A stretch of 64,000 bases of DNA from assembly GCF_021012795.1 (NCBI RefSeq), contig NZ_VFYU01000024.1:1-64000 (forward strand). Reading direction: 5' to 3'. The stretch's first letter is position 1. Each line of letters starts with the position of its first letter. This DNA comes from Psychrobacter sp. I-STPA10. Lineage in GTDB: Bacteria > Pseudomonadota > Gammaproteobacteria > Pseudomonadales > Moraxellaceae. Shown here piece by piece: positions 16,924-24,872 of this stretch. The notes under the pieces were generated by a model. It saw only the letters and a list, made by a program, of their open reading frames with translations. It was not told the DNA's origin and searched no databases. The translations under genes were made by a program, and so were the position numbers.

Positions 16924-18741
16924 TTAAATTACCTTTAATTGTGGCTGTGGTTCGGATTCTGTTGGCTTGGGCTGGGGATTGATTAGCTGCTCAGCAATAC
17001 GCTCATAGTCGCTTTGTTTGACACCGTCAGCGTATTGCTCACGTATCTTGTCTGCCATGCCATCAATAACACCGTGTTTTTTGACAAACCATTGGATAAA
17101 TTGCAGTACAGGTAGTGCTTCCTCTGTACGCTCTACTGATGTAGGTGAAGGGCGTTTTGGCACTCGTACCTTTTGTAGAGCAGGCTCTCCAATATCTAGC
17201 GGTGTCCCCTGCTTTGGCATGTGTAGTAGAGTTTGCGGTTTGTCATGCTCCGCTTTTAGATAGGTAAAGGCGTCCATCTTGCCATCGAAGGCTGGCTGTG
17301 ATTTGGTGTTACGAATACGGTCAATATGGGCTTGGTCACGAGTGCCATATGCAAGCTCGTCAAGCTCTTGACGATTTTTGTCGGCAGTGGTCAGTTTGGC
17401 GGTGTGAAAATGCCCGTCCATCATGGCTGTGGCAGGTATGGCATCGCTATCAAAGCCAATATCATCTTGAGTAAGCGGGGCAATGTCATAGGTGACCATT
17501 TCACCAAAGCTGTTGGGGTGACTGACTCTGATATTGGGGTAGTCGTATGGGTTGACCTTTACCCCCACTTTACTGCCAATGGCGATGTTATCCACACCTG
17601 ATAGGTTATATTTACGTCCTTCAAAATGAATGTTGTAATTACCTTTGACTAGCCGCTCGGCAGGCTTGTCAGATAACAGCATTTTGCAGACGTCTATCGG
17701 CGGACGAGTGATTAACTGTTCTGATGTGATGCGTCGCCAAGCGGTAAAGCGGGGCATTTTATGGCGACTGTGAGCATAGCGTTGGCTACTTTGAAAGCCT
17801 CGTTGCCAAATTTCACAATATAGATTGAGATCATCTATAGATTGAATTTGATGTTGCCCTAGATATAGGCGACCTTCAAAGTGCCGCTCTATGATGTCAT
17901 TAGTTTTTTCTACCAATCCTTTGGCTCGGCTATTGCCTGCGATGTGGGCTGCGTGCTTTATATTTAGTTGGTTAAGTAGGTTTTGGATCATGTGGCTTTG
18001 GTTGGCAGAGCCTTTGTCCCAATACAGCATAGTGGGTACACCTTCAAATGGGTTTTTAAGTTTGTCTTTTTCACCCATTGCTGTCATTAAAAAATCAAAT
18101 AATGTCTCTTGGTTTTCACCCCGTGCCATGTAATATTTGCAATAAAATGCACCGCTATAATGGTCAACCACGACATAGCGAAATACCCGCTCATTAGCAA
18201 TTTTATAAACGTTCTCTAGCTTATTTTTGTAAAATTTATCTTTATCCATCACCGCCATTTTGTTGCCATCTTTGAGGTAATACAAAATACAGATGGACGG
18301 GTCTAACTCCCACATCTCGTTTGGGTATGCCGTTTTTAATTTGATATGTGGTGTTGCTTGTTGCATGTGCCGTTGTGATAGTTGATTTTCACGTAATAGG
18401 CGAGCAACTGTACCTTCGTTATACATCTCGTTGATTTGCCCATTCTCATAGGCAATTTCGATGGCGACCTTAATAGGCATCAATGATTTGTGATTGGCAC
18501 GCTCAGACTGACGAATTAGTGAGGCAATTATTTTTAGCTCATCGATGCCAATTTGACTGTCACCTTTATCGGCACGAGTTTTGCGATTGTCACTGTACCC
18601 AAGCTTTTTTAGATTGCGATAGATGGTCATGTGCGATACACCCAAAAATTCAGTGGCGGCATTGATTAATGACTGGCGATTACCGTGCGGCTCTTGCTCT
18701 AGGCGGTGTTTTAAGTCTCGGTAATAGCTTTCATTTCTCAT
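16924..18741 (-). CDS. MuA-like DDE transposase
   Basis: This transposase/integrase cuts and joins the phage ends. It has 605 residues. The N-terminus holds winged-helix DNA-binding domains. The RNase H-like core carries the acidic triad in WELDPS (D near 148), LYWDKGSANQ (D near 240) and GLVEKTNDII (E near 275); the last two are 35 residues apart, as is common in this superfamily. A beta-barrel Mu C-terminal domain and a tail that should contact MuB follow. No disruption is seen, so the element should be able to transpose. Confidence 0.94.
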   Translation of the reverse strand: MRNESYYRDLKHRLEQEPHGNRQSLINAATEFLGVSHMTIYRNLKKLGYSDNRKTRADKGDSQIGIDELKIIASLIRQSERANHKSLMPIKVAIEIAYENGQINEMYNEGTVARLLRENQLSQRHMQQATPHIKLKTAYPNEMWELDPSICILYYLKDGNKMAVMDKDKFYKNKLENVYKIANERVFRYVVVDHYSGAFYCKYYMARGENQETLFDFLMTAMGEKDKLKNPFEGVPTMLYWDKGSANQSHMIQNLLNQLNIKHAAHIAGNSRAKGLVEKTNDIIERHFEGRLYLGQHQIQSIDDLNLYCEIWQRGFQSSQRYAHSRHKMPRFTAWRRITSEQLITRPPIDVCKMLLSDKPAERLVKGNYNIHFEGRKYNLSGVDNIAIGSKVGVKVNPYDYPNIRVSHPNSFGEMVTYDIAPLTQDDIGFDSDAIPATAMMDGHFHTAKLTTADKNRQELDELAYGTRDQAHIDRIRNTKSQPAFDGKMDAFTYLKAEHDKPQTLLHMPKQGTPLDIGEPALQKVRVPKRPSPTSVERTEEALPVLQFIQWFVKKHGVIDGMADKIREQYADGVKQSDYERIAEQLINPQPKPTESEPQPQLKVI

Positions 18742-18786
18742 GGTGTGTAGCTCTTAGCAATTTTGGTTAATAAAGTGGGTGATGAC

Positions 18787-19044
18787 TTAGCGTTTAAAAC
18801 TGGGCATGCCGTGTTTGAGTCGGCGATTAGTCGATATACCATCTGCTAAATAAGTGACTTTGTTAGGATTAGCACGCATCCAGTATTCTGTCTGGGCATT
18901 TCGCCAACGCACGTCAAACTTGGGAATACTAGAGTGCAGGTAACTCAGCAACTTTGGCTTGGCTTTAAGCCAATGCTTAATTTCAGCTTTATGTTGACGG
19001 ATATTAAACCTTGAGAGGTGATGTGCTTGAGCTGGGTTATTCAT
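18787..19044 (-). CDS. Small basic hypothetical phage protein
   Basis: The protein has 85 residues, many of them His, Lys and Arg, with WLKAKPKLLSYL and WMRANPNKVTYL as two related segments about 35 residues apart, suggesting an internal duplication. It overlaps the upstream gene by 8 bp and precedes MuA by 45 bp. No family was recognised. The basic charge is compatible with nucleic acid binding. Confidence 0.55.
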   Translation of the reverse strand: MNNPAQAHHLSRFNIRQHKAEIKHWLKAKPKLLSYLHSSIPKFDVRWRNAQTEYWMRANPNKVTYLADGISTNRRLKHGMPSFKR

Positions 19045-20032
19045 TGTTGCTGCCCTCTATATCACCAGTATTTTGTGCTTGGCGTTTGGCAAGCTCGGCA
19101 TTGGCTTCCTCTACCCATGTCATGTCATCATCAGTGACACTGACGTCACCCAAATAGTAGTGGTCAATTAGCTTGTTAGCCTCAGCTTTAATCTCAAGTA
19201 ATAAGTGACCTTGATTAACCCTAAGTAGTTCGGGTAAATCACTGTCTTGCTCTATCTGCTCATAGAGGGCGTTAATCTTGCCGAAGAGCTGTAGAGCATC
19301 GACGCTAATGACTTTGATTTGTGCGACAAAATCTTGAGCTCGTTCATAGGCAGGGGCAGATAGGTTATGGGCAAGTTTGGCATCCATTGCGATGATTTCA
19401 TCATTTTTGGCATCGATGGTTTCTTGCTTTTGACGGATAACCGCATCTTTGGCTTTGGTTTCTTGCTCTAAGCTTTTGATCTGTTTGCTTAGTTTTTCTT
19501 TTTGTTTGACATGCTTAATGCTCATGTCCTCTATTAGCTCAATAAGGCTGTCTTTATCTTCAGCCTGTACCGCTTCACCATTGATGATGACTTCACGATC
19601 TTCTTCAGGGATTTTGCGTAGCTTCCGTAGGTCACGATAGCCAAGTCCTATACGTTGAGAGGTTTCTAAAAAATCCTCACCAAACTTAGATAGGTTTTGG
19701 ATATCCTCATCTACTTTTTGACGGCTTACACCAAGTGAAGTGCAAAATTGTTCCCAAGTGCTGACATGTTGGCAGTTTCCATTAACATCAAAAACCTGTA
19801 AGCCTTTATATTCCTTAGAGTTTTTTATTTCAGCTAGTATCTTGATAGTGCTGACAGTCATAATTTTTCTTGAAAACTCAAAAGCTTTAAAAGCTCCAAT
19901 TTTTTCAGAAAGCAATAATTGCTCAGTAGTAATGGCATTAAGTGTGGTGGCTAGGGCTTGTGAGTCTGCCACGTCCTTTTGAAAGGTGGCTTCTTGTTCA
20001 GCATTGGTCGTGGTGGTGATTTTGTTGGTCAT
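19037..20032 (-). CDS. Phage early protein with long coiled coil, unknown
   Basis: The protein has 331 residues. The first half has a helix-turn-helix-like stretch (WEQFCTSLGVSRQKVDEDI, about 94-112). A strong coiled coil follows at about 180-220 (LSKQIKSLEQETKAKDAVIR and onward). The acidic C-terminus is polar. Proteins of this build occur in early operons of B3-type phages, upstream of the transposase. A DNA-binding dimer is plausible; the function is unknown. Confidence 0.6.
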   Translation of the reverse strand: MTNKITTTTNAEQEATFQKDVADSQALATTLNAITTEQLLLSEKIGAFKAFEFSRKIMTVSTIKILAEIKNSKEYKGLQVFDVNGNCQHVSTWEQFCTSLGVSRQKVDEDIQNLSKFGEDFLETSQRIGLGYRDLRKLRKIPEEDREVIINGEAVQAEDKDSLIELIEDMSIKHVKQKEKLSKQIKSLEQETKAKDAVIRQKQETIDAKNDEIIAMDAKLAHNLSAPAYERAQDFVAQIKVISVDALQLFGKINALYEQIEQDSDLPELLRVNQGHLLLEIKAEANKLIDHYYLGDVSVTDDDMTWVEEANAELAKRQAQNTGDIEGSNNE

Positions 20033-20075
20033 AGTGATACTCCTTATGGTGATTTAAGTAGTAGTGAGGTGTGTG

Positions 20076-20387
20076 CTATCCAGCCACACCATAGCGATTG
20101 GCGGTCTCATCCAGTCGTCGCCTTGCACTGTCTAAGGTGTGCATGACTTTGATGGCTTCACGCCCTAATAACGGTGCGATACGCCAGTTTTTATCAGGTA
20201 GTTGCTCAGCCAGTCCCGCCGCTTGCAAGTTGATAAGGTCTTTAAACACTTGCGAAGCGGTGGTGTCTAGTTGCTGGGCAAGTTGTTTTGATGAGATACC
20301 TGTAAACTCATGCCCAAATAAGGCTTTTAAGGTGCGTAATGCTCGCTGTTGTGAGCTATTAATATATTTTTCATTGTCAGTGCTCAT
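20076..20387 (-). CDS. Winged-helix early phage regulator (hypothetical)
   Basis: The 103-residue protein has a winged helix of the IclR/MarR type: SQQRALRTLKALFG, then GISSKQLAQQLDTTASQVFKDL as the recognition part, then AGLAEQLPDKNWRIAP as the wing. The C-terminal helix may dimerise. It lies in the early operon between a membrane protein and the coiled-coil protein. Its target is unknown; timing of early transcription is a reasonable guess. Confidence 0.6.
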   Translation of the reverse strand: MSTDNEKYINSSQQRALRTLKALFGHEFTGISSKQLAQQLDTTASQVFKDLINLQAAGLAEQLPDKNWRIAPLLGREAIKVMHTLDSARRRLDETANRYGVAG

Positions 20388-20398
20388 GGTAGTGTCCT

Positions 20399-20761
20399 TT
20401 ATTTGGCAAAATTGATTTGAGCATGTGCGAGTTCTGCTCGTAATATCTCGTTTTCAGTTTGCGTGCAGTACCAAGCCAAGCCAACTAACAACGTAACAAC
20501 CATCATTATTGTCAGAACGATATCTCGCTTTGGTTTGATACGATGCATCGCTTGTGTACGCCCTTGTTTAGATAACGGGTCAGCATAAGTGGTGATATCG
20601 TTTTCAATTAGCTGAAACTCCAGCTCTTTTTGTCCTGATGTACCCAGCAGATGACATGCGTAATTGATGATTTCATCTGCCCTTCTTAGCTCCCAACGCA
20701 GCTCTTGATTATTCAAATGTAGTGGGCTTGCACCTTTGAGTCTTTTATTCTGTTTGCTCAT
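20399..20761 (-). CDS. Small membrane protein of the early operon
   Basis: The protein has 120 residues. A basic cytoplasmic part of about 80 residues is followed by one membrane helix (IVLTIMMVVTLLVGLAW, about 82-98) and a short tail. The start overlaps the gam stop by 4 bp, so it is translationally coupled to gam. No family was recognised. A role in excluding other phages or altering the host envelope early in infection is possible but not shown. Confidence 0.6.
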   Translation of the reverse strand: MSKQNKRLKGASPLHLNNQELRWELRRADEIINYACHLLGTSGQKELEFQLIENDITTYADPLSKQGRTQAMHRIKPKRDIVLTIMMVVTLLVGLAWYCTQTENEILRAELAHAQINFAK

Positions 20762-21279
20762 TGTGAAGTCTCCATCTCTACTTCAAATGGTTTAATAACA
20801 AAGTTTTCTTCGCCCGACTTAATTGAAATGCCCTTAATGCTTTTAACCGCCTTTGGGTCAGCAAGAATAGCGTCTTTATTTATCTCTTCTTTGATACGAA
20901 TAAACTGTGTCAGTTTCGCTTCTTTTAACGCCTCCATAATTTTGTCAATGCCACGCAGGCTGACTTTTGGCGGTGACTGTCGCCAGCTCACCTCTCCTGT
21001 GGTCAAATTGGCAGTCTTGCTGTTTTTACATAGCGTGTCTCGGTGTACCTCGCACCATGTTTGTACGCCTTCTGATAACTCACTAATACTTGTGCGAAGC
21101 ATTTCTAAGCGGTCTTTTCTTTCTTCAATCGCTTTGGCAGTGATGTCATTTATTTCGGTCTCTAAGCGAATAATTTCTCGTTGAGCATTGCCAATTTCGG
21201 TAATGGCTTCGCTAACTTGTGACTTGCTTTGGCAGACAAAAGCTTTGGCTTTTGTTTTGAGTCTGATGGATTTGGTCAT
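20758..21279 (-). CDS. gam: Gam-like host nuclease inhibitor (Ku-like end binding)
   Basis: Mu Gam binds double-strand DNA ends and shields phage DNA from exonucleases such as RecBCD. The protein has 173 residues. The long antiparallel coiled coil (SQVSEAITEIGNAQREIIRL and onward) is typical. So is the WRQSPPKVSLRGIDKIMEAL motif near residue 105, followed by FIRIKEEINKDAIL. It lies near the start of the early operon, as in B3 and many Mu-like phages. Confidence 0.9.
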   Translation of the reverse strand: MTKSIRLKTKAKAFVCQSKSQVSEAITEIGNAQREIIRLETEINDITAKAIEERKDRLEMLRTSISELSEGVQTWCEVHRDTLCKNSKTANLTTGEVSWRQSPPKVSLRGIDKIMEALKEAKLTQFIRIKEEINKDAILADPKAVKSIKGISIKSGEENFVIKPFEVEMETSQ

Positions 21280-21290
21280 GATGATTTCTC

Positions 21291-21560
21291 CTAGTTACCA
21301 GATGTAGAAGGTTGGGTGGTGGATACTGATTGGAGGTTGTACAGGTTGTATCTGATGATGCTTAATAACTCACCATAAATTCGTTTTTCATCACTTGAGT
21401 TAACTTGTAAATACTGCTCACCTACTAGTTTTTCTAAAGTGGCAAGTTGTTTATCAGTGAAATCTTTACGATCACTCTTTAAGTTATTTAATCGATCACT
21501 TAACTCAACTATTAGTTCATCAATCACTTGATTACGTTGCGTGGTTGTTAAAATATTCAT
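21291..21560 (-). CDS. Hypothetical early phage protein
   Basis: The protein has 89 residues, mostly helical and charged (VIDELIVELSDRLNNLKSDR). It lies 11 bp upstream of gam in the leftward operon. No domain was recognised. The terminal 25 residues are Ser/Thr/Gln-rich. No function can be offered. Confidence 0.55.
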   Translation of the reverse strand: MNILTTTQRNQVIDELIVELSDRLNNLKSDRKDFTDKQLATLEKLVGEQYLQVNSSDEKRIYGELLSIIRYNLYNLQSVSTTQPSTSGN

Positions 21561-21614
21561 TTAAGTGTCCTTGATTTTTTATTGATAAAAGGGTAATAAA
21601 AGGGTTAAACTCAA

Positions 21615-21836
21615 TTAACTTACTGACTTAAGCCCAATCGCCACAGCGATTTCATGGGCACGCCCATACAAGCCTTTACGCTCGCCGTTCAGAACTTTGT
21701 ATACTTCAGTATCTGGATAGCCGTGTTGTTTTGACCATTGGCGAATTGTGATACCTTGTTCATGTAAGTTTTTTTTGATTTGCTCTGCTTTTTCAGCGCG
21801 AGTAAGCATTGATTTAGAGCGAGTTACTGTAGTCAT
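21615..21836 (-). CDS. Ner / gp16-type early DNA-binding regulator
   Basis: The 73-residue helix-turn-helix protein contains ITIRQWSKQHGYPDTEVYKV and LNGERKGLYGRAHEIAVAIG, the pattern of the BcepMu gp16 and Ner-like families. It is the first gene of the early operon, divergent from the repressor. A good AAGGAG ribosome site supports the start at 21836. By analogy with Ner it should bind near its own promoter and turn down both early and repressor transcription. The GGTAATT dyad at 21883 is a possible site. Confidence 0.75.
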   Translation of the reverse strand: MTTVTRSKSMLTRAEKAEQIKKNLHEQGITIRQWSKQHGYPDTEVYKVLNGERKGLYGRAHEIAVAIGLKSVS

Positions 21837-21882
21837 GATGAGACTCCTTATTTGACGTTATAAATTGATAGCTTACAGATAA

Positions 21883-21903
21883 GGTAATTGTGATGTAATT
21901 ACC
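21883..21903. promoter_or_regulatory. Operator dyad O1 in the early/repressor control region
   Basis: GGTAATT and AATTACC form a perfect inverted repeat separated by 7 bases. It lies just downstream of the early promoter's -10 box, between it and the Ner-like gene, a natural position for a negative regulator of early transcription. Confidence 0.55.
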
Positions 21904-21913
21904 TCACACATTT

Positions 21914-21942
21914 ATAATAATGTATTCAATTGAATACATCAA
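21914..21942 (-). promoter_or_regulatory. Early promoter Pe with operator O2 in its spacer
   Basis: On the minus strand TTGATG (21942-21937) and TATTAT (21919-21914) are 17 bases apart. The 18-bp perfect palindrome TGTATTCAATTGAATACA (21921-21938) occupies the whole spacer, so a bound repressor would exclude RNA polymerase. A further GAATAC half site is at 21963. On the plus strand TATAAT at 21913-21918 may serve the repressor gene, with O2 over its start, suggesting autoregulation. Confidence 0.65.
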
Positions 21943-21983
21943 GACATTTATTGCACTTTAATGAATACTTTTGGGGTTTTTTT

Positions 21984-22643
21984 ATGTTTAGTGACCGATT
22001 AAGAGAAGAGCGTGATCGTATTGGCTTGAAACAAAAGGAGTTTGGAGAGTTTTGTGGGGTTAAAAGGAATGCCCAAATTCTTTATGAAAAAGGTGAGCGT
22101 AGTCCTGATAGTGATTATCTAACTAAGGCATACGAGCTAGGGGTTGATGTTAGTTATCTCATTACAGGTATTCGTACTCAGCCTATAGATCTACCATCTG
22201 ATGAGGCATTACTGCTAGATAGCTACCGCCCTTTGAATGCTGAGCAAAAGAAGATGACCTTAAGATTTGTCTTAGGTGGATTTGAAAATTTAACTGAAGA
22301 TAAGAGTGCCTCACAAAAGAAGGTTAACCAAAAAATTAAAGGTGATAACAACCAGCAGAGTTCAGGAGATAACAATCAACAGACTGGTAATCAGCAAGGC
22401 GTAATTAATAGTCCTAATAGCCCAATATCAAACAGTTTCAATCAATCAGGCTTTACAGAAACACCATTTATAATGATATGTATGGTTTGTGGGCTTGCTG
22501 CATGGGGACTTGCCGCATTAGCTAACTTCACTCTTGCTGATAACCTTATTCTTAGTAGCACATTTTGGGTAGTGGCAGCTGTTTTATGGTTTATTACTAT
22601 TATTGCCTCTATTTTTGGGTATTACCTGCACAAGCAAACATAA
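21984..22643 (+). CDS. Phage repressor, XRE type with C-terminal membrane segments
   Basis: The start at 21984 (MFSDRLREERDR) has GGGG upstream and begins the domain; the open frame extends 54 bp further up over the operator. Residues 1-65 form an XRE/Cro-type helix-turn-helix. A polar middle and an N/Q/S-rich linker (about 115-158) with two GDNNQQ repeats follow. Two strongly hydrophobic helices are at about 162-183 and 192-214. The position, opposite the early operon, marks it as the lysogeny repressor. A membrane-anchored repressor is unusual. It ends at a shared terminator. Confidence 0.8.
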   Translation: MFSDRLREERDRIGLKQKEFGEFCGVKRNAQILYEKGERSPDSDYLTKAYELGVDVSYLITGIRTQPIDLPSDEALLLDSYRPLNAEQKKMTLRFVLGGFENLTEDKSASQKKVNQKIKGDNNQQSSGDNNQQTGNQQGVINSPNSPISNSFNQSGFTETPFIMICMVCGLAAWGLAALANFTLADNLILSSTFWVVAAVLWFITIIASIFGYYLHKQT

Positions 22644-22655
22644 AGACAAGCACAA

Positions 22656-22688
22656 AAAAGCCCACCATTATCGTGACAGCGGGCTTTT
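22656..22688. terminator. Bidirectional terminator between repressor and late operon
   Basis: A perfect 8-bp stem AAAAGCCC / GGGCTTTT is flanked by A and T runs, so it can work in both directions. It lies between the convergent repressor gene (plus) and tail tube gene (minus), and should end both transcripts. Confidence 0.8.
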
Positions 22689-22726
22689 CATTACTTAAAT
22701 AAATGACTGATAGATTTTGAGATGGC

Positions 22727-23482
22727 TTATGGATACAGCTCAATAGTATAAGGTGGCTCACCATTTTTACCGATGGATGCTGTGCCTTTCATCTCAATCT
22801 CATTAAAGTCATCAGAGAACCAATCAAAATCTCCATCGACACTTAAGCTGACGTTGGGAATAATCAGTTTGGCGGGTTCACCTGTCACATCATTTTTGCC
22901 ATCAATGACAATCTTACCTTTAAAGCTGCTTACTTTCGCCGCTTCAATGACAATCTTGGTGACTTGGCGAGTCTTATAGTCCACGGTCAAATCATCACCA
23001 ACCTGAGCCGCTGTCTCATCGATTATCTGTAGCAATCCCATAGAGGGGTTGATTTTATATTTCTCTGCTTCAACCACAGAGCCATCTTTTTTGACTACCA
23101 CAGTGGTAGGGTCAATATCACTATTTGCTAGCTGATGATAGCCATCAAATATTGCGATTGCAGCTTCATCAGTGATGGTCTGAGCAGACTTAGTAACCTT
23201 GCCTGCCTCACCACTCATCGCCATCGCCCAAGTACGAGGCTGGAAGGTGTCAGTGCTGATACTGACCTCAGCAGGGTTGGGTATGCTACGAGTATCAAGT
23301 GACGCACCAGCATCTTCTTTTCGTCGTGATTTACGCACCTTTTTATCTGATGAGCTGGTAATCTTACATGAGATGGGGTTACCAAAAAAGAAGACAGTTA
23401 AGTCATCATCAGGATAGAAATACGGTGTACCTGTACCAATAAAGCCGTGGTCATTATTGACGGAGTTGTTTTGATCGTTCAT
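22727..23482 (-). CDS. Major tail tube protein
   Basis: The protein has 251 residues. It has the beta-rich composition, late position and size of tail tube proteins of B3-type siphophages. It opens with a FIGTGTPYFYPDDDLTVFFF segment and ends with an Ig-like DGDFDWFSDDFNEIEMKGTA pattern. Head-tail connector genes lie directly upstream, as expected. The next gene in other phages, the tape measure, is absent here and found instead at 42965. Three tandem TGATAAA heptamers precede its ribosome site. Confidence 0.7.
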   Translation of the reverse strand: MNDQNNSVNNDHGFIGTGTPYFYPDDDLTVFFFGNPISCKITSSSDKKVRKSRRKEDAGASLDTRSIPNPAEVSISTDTFQPRTWAMAMSGEAGKVTKSAQTITDEAAIAIFDGYHQLANSDIDPTTVVVKKDGSVVEAEKYKINPSMGLLQIIDETAAQVGDDLTVDYKTRQVTKIVIEAAKVSSFKGKIVIDGKNDVTGEPAKLIIPNVSLSVDGDFDWFSDDFNEIEMKGTASIGKNGEPPYTIELYP

Positions 23483-23536
23483 AGATAATTACCTTTTATC
23501 ATTTATCATTTATCATTAGATGAGTTTTTTAAACGC

Positions 23537-24046
23537 TTAGATGGATTGAGGTCGTACACGAGTTACCATAATTTCAAATGCCATTGGATAGTACGCCCAG
23601 CCATCAGGGCGATAAAATGCTTCAGGGCTGGACTCGCTGAGTACAAAGGGTTTGCCCATTGTAGGGCTGGCATATTCTTGGCTATGCTTATCACTGCCTA
23701 TCACCCAGCCATTAATATAAAATTCAAGGGCTGCTTTAACCTCACCTGCTTCATCCATACCTTGTCCATGGTTGCTACGTTCGGAATGATTGTTACGCCA
23801 TGCCAAAGTAACGGTATAGACTTCGGTAGACTTGATGGTGTTTTTGCCTTGTGTGCTGATGTTTTTGGACTTATCAAAAGTCACATAGACAAACCCGTGC
23901 ATGCTAGGCTCACGCCCATCTAGTACATCTGATAAATCTTGTGCTTGTCCTACACCCCGTATAATACCTTGCTCAACAAGCTGTTGCAGATGTGTGGTTA
24001 ATGCCTTACGTGGGTTAAATAGGTCTATCACGTTGTTAATAGCCAC
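23537..24046 (-). CDS. Tail terminator / Gp37-like connector protein
   Basis: The 169-residue protein resembles phage Gp37-type (DUF1834) connector or tail-terminator proteins in size, alpha/beta pattern and position between the DUF1320 gene and the tube gene. YVTFDKSKNISTQGKN and TYTVTLAWRN-like strands occur mid-protein. It overlaps the DUF1320 gene by 11 bp. Its role would be capping the tail tube and joining it to the head. The assignment is mainly by synteny. Confidence 0.6.
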   Translation of the reverse strand: MAINNVIDLFNPRKALTTHLQQLVEQGIIRGVGQAQDLSDVLDGREPSMHGFVYVTFDKSKNISTQGKNTIKSTEVYTVTLAWRNNHSERSNHGQGMDEAGEVKAALEFYINGWVIGSDKHSQEYASPTMGKPFVLSESSPEAFYRPDGWAYYPMAFEIMVTRVRPQSI

Positions 24047-24533
24047 TTAATGTATCCTCATTCCATAGCACATCACTACCAAGGGTTTGAGCACTTGTGA
24101 CTAATGGATTAGTCACGACTGCACCGTCTTGATTGATAGGAATTTTGCCAGTGGCAATTTTATCCAACCATGCTACCCATCTATCGGCTTGTCGCTTGAT
24201 TTGACTGTCATCATCTAGCTTTTCAAACAGCCGTGCTAATGCCATATCCATATTGATGGTTGTCAAAGTTTCGGTTGGCAAAGCTACACCACCGCACAAT
24301 GACAATAAGCCATTAATCTCACTGGCACTGTTGCTAATGGCTTGCTCAACACGAGCTTTGAGCCGTTGCAAGCTTTCCTCATTATCCCCAGTGACTGTGC
24401 CGTGAATAAAATAGTTCAGCACATCGTCAGCTGAGGGTACTTTGCCATAGTCTGACGCTGCCAGCTGTGAAATCAGCCTTGCTCTATTGTCATGAGCAAC
24501 TAAGTCGGCAGCGGTGCAGTAAGTTAAATTCAT
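24036..24533 (-). CDS. DUF1320 head-tail connector (gp36-like)
   Basis: The 165-residue protein opens NLTYCTAADLVAHDNRARLI and contains ISNSASEINGLLSL and MALARLFEKLDDD, the DUF1320/Mu gp36 pattern of a helical adaptor that binds the portal ring. It overlaps the preceding small gene by 4 bp and the following one by 11 bp, so all are translationally coupled. Confidence 0.8.
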   Translation of the reverse strand: MNLTYCTAADLVAHDNRARLISQLAASDYGKVPSADDVLNYFIHGTVTGDNEESLQRLKARVEQAISNSASEINGLLSLCGGVALPTETLTTINMDMALARLFEKLDDDSQIKRQADRWVAWLDKIATGKIPINQDGAVVTNPLVTSAQTLGSDVLWNEDTLSGY

Positions 24534-24796
24534 TTTTTCGCAACCACAACATTGTCAGTAACGACCATACCATCTGCTTTAATCACACCCTCAGCTAACA
24601 ACGGAGTGGCATCGGCGATGGACAGTGCCAATGTGTCACCTGCGTTATAGCGTTTGTTATCGTGATGTAGTGTCCATTGCACAATATAGTCTTTAGTCGT
24701 TGGTTTGGCTTCCACTTGTTGTTTGGCTTCGGCTGGTTGCTCAGGTGTCTGAGTATCAGTGTCAGGTGTTTTTGTGGCAGTTTTTTTGGCGGTCAT
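24530..24796 (-). CDS. Small phage head-region protein, unknown
   Basis: The protein has 88 residues. The first 35 are Lys/Thr/Pro/Gln-rich and probably disordered. The rest forms a small beta domain (YIVQWTLHHDNKRYNAGDTL) of a type often found between capsid and gp36 genes in transposable phages. It may be a head decoration or connector accessory. No specific function is known. Confidence 0.6.
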   Translation of the reverse strand: MTAKKTATKTPDTDTQTPEQPAEAKQQVEAKPTTKDYIVQWTLHHDNKRYNAGDTLALSIADATPLLAEGVIKADGMVVTDNVVVAKK

Positions 24797-24872
24797 GATG
24801 TTATCCTTTTGGGTTTGATGACTTAAATTTGATTATTTCAAGTTCAGTCATAGGGTTTTGTTGTTTAGCTAT

